Source: Candidatus Phosphoribacter hodrii
GTDB taxonomy: Bacteria; Actinomycetota; Actinomycetes; Actinomycetales; Dermatophilaceae
Direction: 5' to 3'
Assembly: GCA_016707175.1 (NCBI GenBank)
Contig: JADJIB010000021.1
Location: forward strand, 1 to 11,119
Length of the DNA: 11,119 bases
A model generated the notes under the pieces. It searched no databases. It was not told where the DNA came from and saw nothing but the letters and a program-made list of their open reading frames with translations. Shown here piece after piece: positions 7,735-11,119 of the stretch; positions within the stretch are counted from its first letter, which is position 1; every line of letters starts with the position of its first letter. A program made the translations under genes and the position numbers.

Positions 7735-9120
7735 ATGCGTCGTCTCGCCGCGATTCTCGCTGCCCTCGCCCTGCCTCTTGTGGTCCTCGCGCCGATGTCG
7801 TCGGCAGCGCCGCCCACGCTGACCTACGGGGCGCATGTCGCCTCGCTCGGGTGGCTGCCGGACGTCGCATCCCCCGCCACGGCCGGGACGACGGGTCAAT
7901 CCCGCCAGATGGAGGCTTTGCGGATCGCCGGGGGGACGTTCGGGTCTGACCTGAGCTACCGCGCCCACGTCGCCAACATCGGCTGGATGGCATGGGTCGG
8001 GCCCGCGTTTGTCGCTGGCACCACCGGCCAGGCCCGCCAACTGGAGGCCGTGCAGGTCCGCCTGTCCGGCGCGTCGGCGCTGGCCTACAGCGTCGAGTGC
8101 CGCGCACACGTCGCCAACATCGGCTGGCTGCCGTGGGTGCGCGACGGCTCGACCTGCGGCACGACCGGGCAGGGACGCCGGGCCGAGGCGGTGCAGCTGC
8201 GGCTCGTCGCACGCACGACGCCCACGGCCACGCCGACCGCGACGAGCACCCCGTCAACGACCACCCCGGATCTCGCGGTGACTGGCGACACGGGGATTGA
8301 TGACCCCGCAGCGGCTCAGGTGCTGGCTGGAATGGCGCGCGCTCGCACCGCGCTCATCGTGGGCGACCTGGCTTACGACCCCGGCGCGCGAGGCCGGATA
8401 TTGCGCGTTCGTCAAGGCCAAGATCCCGGCCGGGGCTCAGCTCCTGCCGGGCAATCACGAGGCGCAGGATGGCGACGGAGCCTTCGCGGCCTACGCCTCC
8501 TGCCTCCCTGACCTGTGGTCGGTGTCCGGGTCCTACGCTGAGGGCCACTGGTATGCCGACCGGGGCAACATGCGCCTCATCGGCATCGCCCGAACATTGC
8601 CCTGCCCTCCGGCACGCGCACGTACGCGCGCGGAACGCCGGAGCGGGAACAGCTGAAGGACTGGATCGACGAGGCCAAGGCGGCCGGTCGGTGGGTCATC
8701 GTGTCCATGCATATGCCCTGTCTGACGGTGGGGGCGCACGGGTGCGCCTCGGACCCGACCATCACGGACATGCTGATCGGCAAGTCCGTGGATCTCATCC
8801 TCTCCGGCCACGATCACAACTACAGCCGGAGCCACCAGATCAGCGGCACGGCTGCCGCTCCCGTCGTCGTGGACCGTGACGGAACGTTCGCCGCGGGCGC
8901 CGGATCGGTGCTGGTCACCGTGGGCGCCGGCGGGCACAACGCCCGAACCGTCGCCTCCCCGCTGCCCGCCTGGGCCGCCACGGCAAGCGGCACCAACTCG
9001 CCGGGCGGCATCGCCTACGGGCATCTCGAGCTCACCGCGACGGAAGCCACATTGACCGCGCGGTATGTGGCCGACGCGGGCAACCGGGCTTACGCCGACG
9101 CGTTTGTGGTCACCCGGTGA
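7735..9120 (+). CDS. Secreted ChW-repeat protein with purple-acid-phosphatase-like metallophosphoesterase domain (two frame breaks)
   Basis: ATG 7735 is chosen because AAGGAG at 7721-7726 lies eight bases upstream. Residues 1-24 form a Sec signal peptide (MRRLAAILAALALPLVVLAP, likely cut after SSA). Three ChW repeats follow at about 28-66, 73-111 and 120-158, each with AHVA-x2-GW then GTTGQ. A Pro/Thr linker covers 160-178. The rest is a metallophosphoesterase: GDTG (D185), GDLAY (D211, Y214), GNHE (N240, H241), SMHMP (H326) and GHDHN (H359, H361). These are the five motifs of purple acid phosphatases. To read them in one protein, one base must be removed near 8379-8390 (frame 1 to 2) and one added near 8589-8592 (frame 2 to 1). 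The net change is zero, giving about 461 residues. Restored joins read DPG(A)EAGYCAFVKAK and IGIAPNIALPSG. Family members hydrolyse phosphate esters with a two-metal centre. The substrate here is unknown. Lysogenic conversion factor or accessory wall enzyme are both possible. Confidence 0.8.
7816..8208 (+). repeat. Three tandem ChW-domain repeats
   Basis: Three repeats of about 39-47 residues sit between the signal peptide and the phosphoesterase. Cores are AHVASLGWLP, AHVANIGWMAWV and AHVANIGWLPWV, each followed by GTTGQ and a short beta strand (MEALRI, LEAVQV, AEAVQL). Copies two and three share 21 identical bases (7966-7986 and 8107-8127), showing fairly recent duplication or conversion. 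ChW repeats were first described in clostridia and are linked to surface or wall binding; they also occur in actinobacteria and phages. The third copy has two extra cysteines (C122, C141) absent from the others, which could form a disulfide outside the cell. Confidence 0.85.
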
Positions 9121-9440
9121 GCCCGGTGACCACGCCCCTCCCCGAGCCGACACATGCCGAGGTCATCCGGCGGCTTGATGCCATCGCAACGGACCTCAAG
9201 AGCCTCAACGACCGGCTCGACTCGACCTACGTGCGCCGCGACGTGCATGACCAGGTGCACCGCAACACCGAGACCGCCCTCGCGGCCAAGGCCGACCGTG
9301 ACGTCGTCGACGCGCTGAAGGCCGAAGTGGAGGAGATGCGGGACCTCGGGCAACGTCTCGTCTTCGCGGTCGTCGCCGCGCTGCTCGGCACTGGTGGCAC
9401 GGTCGCATGGGCCGTCGTGCAGCGATTCGCCGGCGGCTGA
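9117..9440 (+). CDS. Coiled-coil protein with C-terminal membrane anchor, lysis-cassette associated
   Basis: The product has 107 residues. GTG 9117 overlaps the preceding stop (GTGA); a second GTG at 9126 is also possible. Residues 14-80 are strongly helical and heptad-like (AEVIRRLDAIATDLKSLNDRL, then DRDVVDALKAEVEEM). A single membrane helix lies near residues 82-104 (LVFAVVAALLGTGGTVAWAVV), leaving a short FAGG tail. This layout of soluble coiled coil plus C-terminal anchor occurs in several phage holin-like or lysis-accessory proteins. It could be a one-helix holin, an antiholin or a tail-anchored scaffold. I do not recognise a specific family. Confidence 0.72.
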   Translation: MSPVTTPLPEPTHAEVIRRLDAIATDLKSLNDRLDSTYVRRDVHDQVHRNTETALAAKADRDVVDALKAEVEEMRDLGQRLVFAVVAALLGTGGTVAWAVVQRFAGG

Positions 9441-9441
9441 C

Positions 9442-9626
9442 GTGGGCGGCCTGCGTGCCCGCCTCGCCGACTTGGCCCGCCGCTGGGACGCCGAGGCCGC
9501 TTCGGCCTGTCAGGTGTCTCGCTCCTTGACGGGCTCGCGTCCGCTGCTGGTGCAGCTGGTCGTGCCCGGACCTGCCGGGAGCATGAGTGCGCGCGGCACG
9601 GGCCCTCAACGACGACGGAGGACTGA
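9442..9626 (+). CDS. Small soluble protein before the endolysin, probable frame break
   Basis: GTG 9442 starts just after the previous stop. The N-terminal half reads GGLRARLADLARRWDAEAAS, a charged helix of a kind common in small actinophage proteins. In the raw frame it runs to TGA 9631-9633 with an Arg-rich tail (GPQRRRRTDA) that looks like a shadow frame. If one base is missing near 9523-9527, the frame changes to LDGLASAAGAAGRARTCREH and ends at TGA 9624-9626. That end overlaps the endolysin ATG as TGATG, the coupling style of this operon. The restored product has about 61 residues. The corrected frame is favoured by that junction and by its Ala/Gly-rich helix, but GC bias alone does not decide. 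Function unknown. Confidence 0.5.
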
Positions 9627-10436
9627 TGCCTGAGCGATGGATAGCCGAGGCTGAGCAACTCACCCCGTCCGGCGCGCCGGGCACCATGTCCGGCGTCGGT
9701 CCCGCCCGGGCCATTTGTCACGTCACGGTCTCTCGGCCGGGGTCGTTCGATGCGATGCACCGGGTCCTGACGGACAAGCAGGGCGAACCGCACCTGCTGT
9801 ATGACTGGGCCACTGACCGACTCGGGCAGTACTTCGCGCTGGACCGTTCGGCCCGAGCGCTTCGACGCGGCACCCGAGATGTCTCGTGCAACAAGGTCGG
9901 GGCGGCGTGTATTCAGATCGAATTCTGTTCCATGCCAGACGGATTCACGCGGTACTGGACTCCCGGACCGAACTTCCGCGCCCTCATGCGCGCCATCGCG
10001 TCGTGGGGGATCACGCCGCAGTTCGTGGCCCGCGCCAACACGAGCGCTGGTGACAACGTGCGCCAGACGTGGGGAGACGTACCTCGCCACGGGCGGCTGG
10101 TGGGGTCACTGCCACGTCCCCGAGAACGACCACTGGGACCCGGGTCCCATCGACCAGGCCGCCTTCTTCGCCGCCGCAGGCATCACCACTCAGGAGGACG
10201 AAAACATGCCCCTCACCACTGCCGACGTCAACGCCATCTGGGACAAGACCATCGACGGCGTTCCCATGGGCGACCGCCTGTATTTCTCCCACCGGCGCGC
10301 ACAGGCGGCGCTCGACAAGGCCGTTGAGCTGGAGGCCAAGATCGACGCGCTCACCGCCGCTGTCGCCGCGATCAAGACCGGCACGGTGACCGGCGAGGTC
10401 ACCGTCACGGGCGGCACCCTCACGGTGGGCACGTGA
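9626..10436 (+). CDS. Endolysin, zinc amidase type, frame interrupted by a 1-base shift
   Basis: This is the probable peptidoglycan-cleaving N-acetylmuramoyl-L-alanine amidase of the phage. ATG 9626 follows GGAGG at 9617-9621. The first frame covers MPERWIAEAEQLTPSG to NVRQTW. At GGGG 10071-10074 one extra G moves the coding signal to the next frame, which reads ETYLATGGWWGHCHVPEND and ends at 10436, for about 269 residues. Likely zinc ligands are H32 (in ICHVTV), H163 and D171 (in HVPENDHWDPG). H163, H169 and D171 have the same spacing as His122, Lys128 and Cys130 of T7 lysozyme, and Y59 sits where its catalytic tyrosine would be. The C-terminal 76 residues (from MPLTTADVNAIW) hold a helical ELEAKIDALTAAV segment and a Thr/Val/Gly-rich beta end, perhaps wall-binding or oligomerising. 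The uncorrected frame stops at 10327 in an Arg-rich shadow. Confidence 0.85.
10192..10208 (+). promoter_or_regulatory. Strong internal ribosome binding site and ATG within the endolysin gene
   Basis: AGGAGG at 10192-10197 lies eight bases before ATG 10206-10208, an ideal spacing. The ATG is in frame with the corrected endolysin C-terminus. It is a stronger site than that of the endolysin start. Some endolysins are known to make their C-terminal wall-binding part separately from such an internal start. Confidence 0.65.
10206..10436 (+). CDS. Possible separately translated endolysin C-terminal subunit, or an independent small gene
   Basis: From the internal ATG 10206 the product would have 76 residues: MPLTTADVNAIWDKTIDG, then VPMGDRLYFSHRRAQAAL, a helix rich in Lys/Glu/Ala, and GTVTGEVTVTGGTLTVGT at the end. 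The boundary falls exactly after the amidase domain (ITTQEDEN linker). Either the region is a fused C-terminal domain that is also made alone, or it is a distinct small gene whose preceding endolysin stop has been lost or hidden. No in-frame stop lies between the two parts in the sequence given. The helix could mediate oligomerisation with full-length endolysin. Confidence 0.5.
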   Translation: MPLTTADVNAIWDKTIDGVPMGDRLYFSHRRAQAALDKAVELEAKIDALTAAVAAIKTGTVTGEVTVTGGTLTVGT

Positions 10437-10652
10437 GCCTCATCCGGGATGCCGCCTGGGCTGCCCTGTCGGCCGTCCTCGCGGGCGGCATCTGGGTGGT
10501 CCTCATCGCGCGGCGGGTATGCCGTGGTTGAGATCGCCCTCACCGCCGGGTTTCTCTTCATCATGCTCGCCGCCCTCGCCGTCCTCTCCATGTTCATCAC
10601 GCGCGCCGAAGCCCGCGACCGCCGCGAGCACGACACCGACCACGACCTCTAG
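10433..10652 (+). CDS. Two-helix membrane protein, holin candidate, probable frame break
   Basis: GTG 10433 overlaps the endolysin stop (GTGA). The raw frame gives MSLIRDAAWAALSAVLAGGI through VVLIARR and stops at 10531 after 32 residues. Removing one base near 10515-10517 (GGG) joins it to a second frame reading YAVVEIALTAGFLFIMLAAL to TAG 10650-10652. The restored protein of about 72 residues has two membrane helices (about 7-26 and 30-50), separated by a short basic turn (ARR). It ends in a hydrophilic tail (TRAEARDRREHDTDHDL). Two helices plus a charged tail directly after the endolysin is typical of small phage holins. Alternatively these are two overlapping one-helix proteins, with the second starting at GTG 10524. 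Confidence 0.62.
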
Positions 10653-10660
10653 GAGTCACC

Positions 10661-10885
10661 GTGAACCCCCTCGCTGAACGTCCCGATATCCGCCGCCGCG
10701 TCTACATCGCGTTCTGGGGGTTGGGCCTCACGCTCGGTGCCGCCCAGACCGGGTATGCCGCCGCACAGGCCGGACAGCCCGTGTGGCTCAACGTCGCGCT
10801 GAGCGTCTACGCCTTCCTCGGCGCGGGCATCGGCTACACCGCGCAGGCCAACACGCCCGGCTATACCGGCGAGCACGAAGCCTGA
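10661..10885 (+). CDS. Small two-helix membrane protein, holin-like
   Basis: The product has 74 residues. GTG 10661 has AGGAG at 10651-10655 upstream. After a charged N-terminus (NPLAERPDIRRR) come two membrane helices, at about 14-35 (VYIAFWGLGLTLGAAQTGYA) and 41-60 (VWLNVALSVYAFLGAGIGYT), joined by a short QAGQP turn. It ends in a soluble tail. Proteins with this PDIRRR-VY start and QPVWL turn are common in actinophage lysis cassettes and are usually called holins or membrane proteins. With the gene before it, this could form a holin pair. Which of the two forms the lethal lesion cannot be decided here. Confidence 0.75.
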   Translation: MNPLAERPDIRRRVYIAFWGLGLTLGAAQTGYAAAQAGQPVWLNVALSVYAFLGAGIGYTAQANTPGYTGEHEA

Positions 10886-10889
10886 CCTC

Positions 10890-11030
10890 ATGGCGACCGT
10901 CACCCTCGGGCGAGTCCCGGATCGGCTCGTCGTGCATCTCGTGGCGAGCGACCCATTCGGGGTGTCGATGACGTATGCCGTCTCCCTCGCCAACTCGGGC
11001 ACGGTCCTGCACCGGCTCATGCTCATCTGA
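10890..11030 (+). CDS. Short protein of unknown function (46 aa)
   Basis: ATG 10890 follows the holin-like stop by four bases with no clear ribosome site. It reads MATVTLGRVPDRLVVHLVAS, then DPFGVSMTYAVSLANSG, and ends VLHRLMLI. The composition is beta-like, and GC bias supports coding. The stop overlaps the next start as TGATG (11028-11032), which favours real coupled genes. It is short for a folded domain, so it may be a fragment if another indel lies here. No function assigned. Confidence 0.5.
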   Translation: MATVTLGRVPDRLVVHLVASDPFGVSMTYAVSLANSGTVLHRLMLI

Positions 11031-11119
11031 TGTGGGCTCACGTCGCCGCCGGCGTCATCACTGCGTGGGGTGACCTGCCGTCCCTCTGGTGGGACGGTGC
11101 CCGGCAATGGGACCTCCGC
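11030..11119 (+). CDS. N-terminus of a further gene (partial)
   Basis: ATG 11030 overlaps the preceding stop (TGATG) and stays open to the right edge, giving 30 residues. They include VITAWGDLPSLWWDGAR and end in QWDLR. A Trp-rich start like this is seen in some small phage structural proteins, but no family can be fixed. Confidence 0.45.
   Translation, partial: MWAHVAAGVITAWGDLPSLWWDGARQWDLR

Noticed and set aside
1..11119. CRISPR array, tRNA, IS element, integrase or attachment site
   Set aside because: No spaced direct repeats, cloverleaf, terminal inverted repeats, transposase or recombinase motifs were seen on either strand.

Overview
The window is part of the late structural and lysis region of a tailed phage or prophage with a long non-contractile tail (siphovirus type). 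The DNA is high-GC, with many GTG starts, strong purine-rich ribosome binding sites and strong GC bias at third codon positions. Gene order and protein types resemble actinobacteriophages, so an actinobacterial host is the best guess. No integrase, repressor, tRNA, attachment site or host gene is visible, so free phage and prophage cannot be told apart. All credible genes lie on the + strand and are packed tightly, mostly joined by GTGA, ATGA or TGATG overlaps. No stretch of 300 bases lacks a gene.

Layout. Bases 3-80 are the end of an upstream gene, followed by a hairpin at about 88-119. Then come a 70-residue protein (147-359), the major tail tube protein (356-1338), an HK97-gp10-like protein (1339-1911), and the tail assembly chaperone pair, whose longer form is made by a -1 frameshift on seven Gs (1908-2479). 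Next are the tape measure (2472-4223), a large minor tail protein with fibronectin-III-like repeats (4225-6033), a tail hub or DUF5047-like protein (6030-7104), and a tail-tip protein with a C1q/TNF-like C-terminal beta domain (7098-7706). A predicted secreted protein follows, with three ChW repeats joined to a purple-acid-phosphatase-type metallophosphoesterase (7735-9120). The lysis cassette holds a coiled-coil protein with a C-terminal membrane anchor (9117-9440), a small soluble protein (9442-9626), a zinc amidase endolysin (9626-10436), and two small two-helix membrane proteins that are holin candidates (10433-10652 and 10661-10885). Two short coupled reading frames end the window.

The most interesting gene is the ChW-metallophosphoesterase. 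All five metal-site motifs of the purple acid phosphatase type are present, next to wall- or surface-type repeats and a Sec signal peptide, between tail-tip genes and the lysis cassette. A second point of interest is a strong internal Shine-Dalgarno and ATG inside the endolysin gene, which could yield a separate C-terminal subunit.

Quality warning. Besides the expected chaperone frameshift, at least five and probably seven single-base frame breaks interrupt otherwise intact genes. They lie near 481-484, 6489-6495, 8379-8390, 8589-8592, 9523-9527, 10071-10074 and 10515-10517. Nearly all sit at short G, C or T runs, both gains and losses occur, and no nonsense mutation accompanies them. Uncorrected sequencing or assembly indels explain this best, with real decay or recoding as weaker alternatives. 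The broken genes are therefore annotated over their full restored spans.
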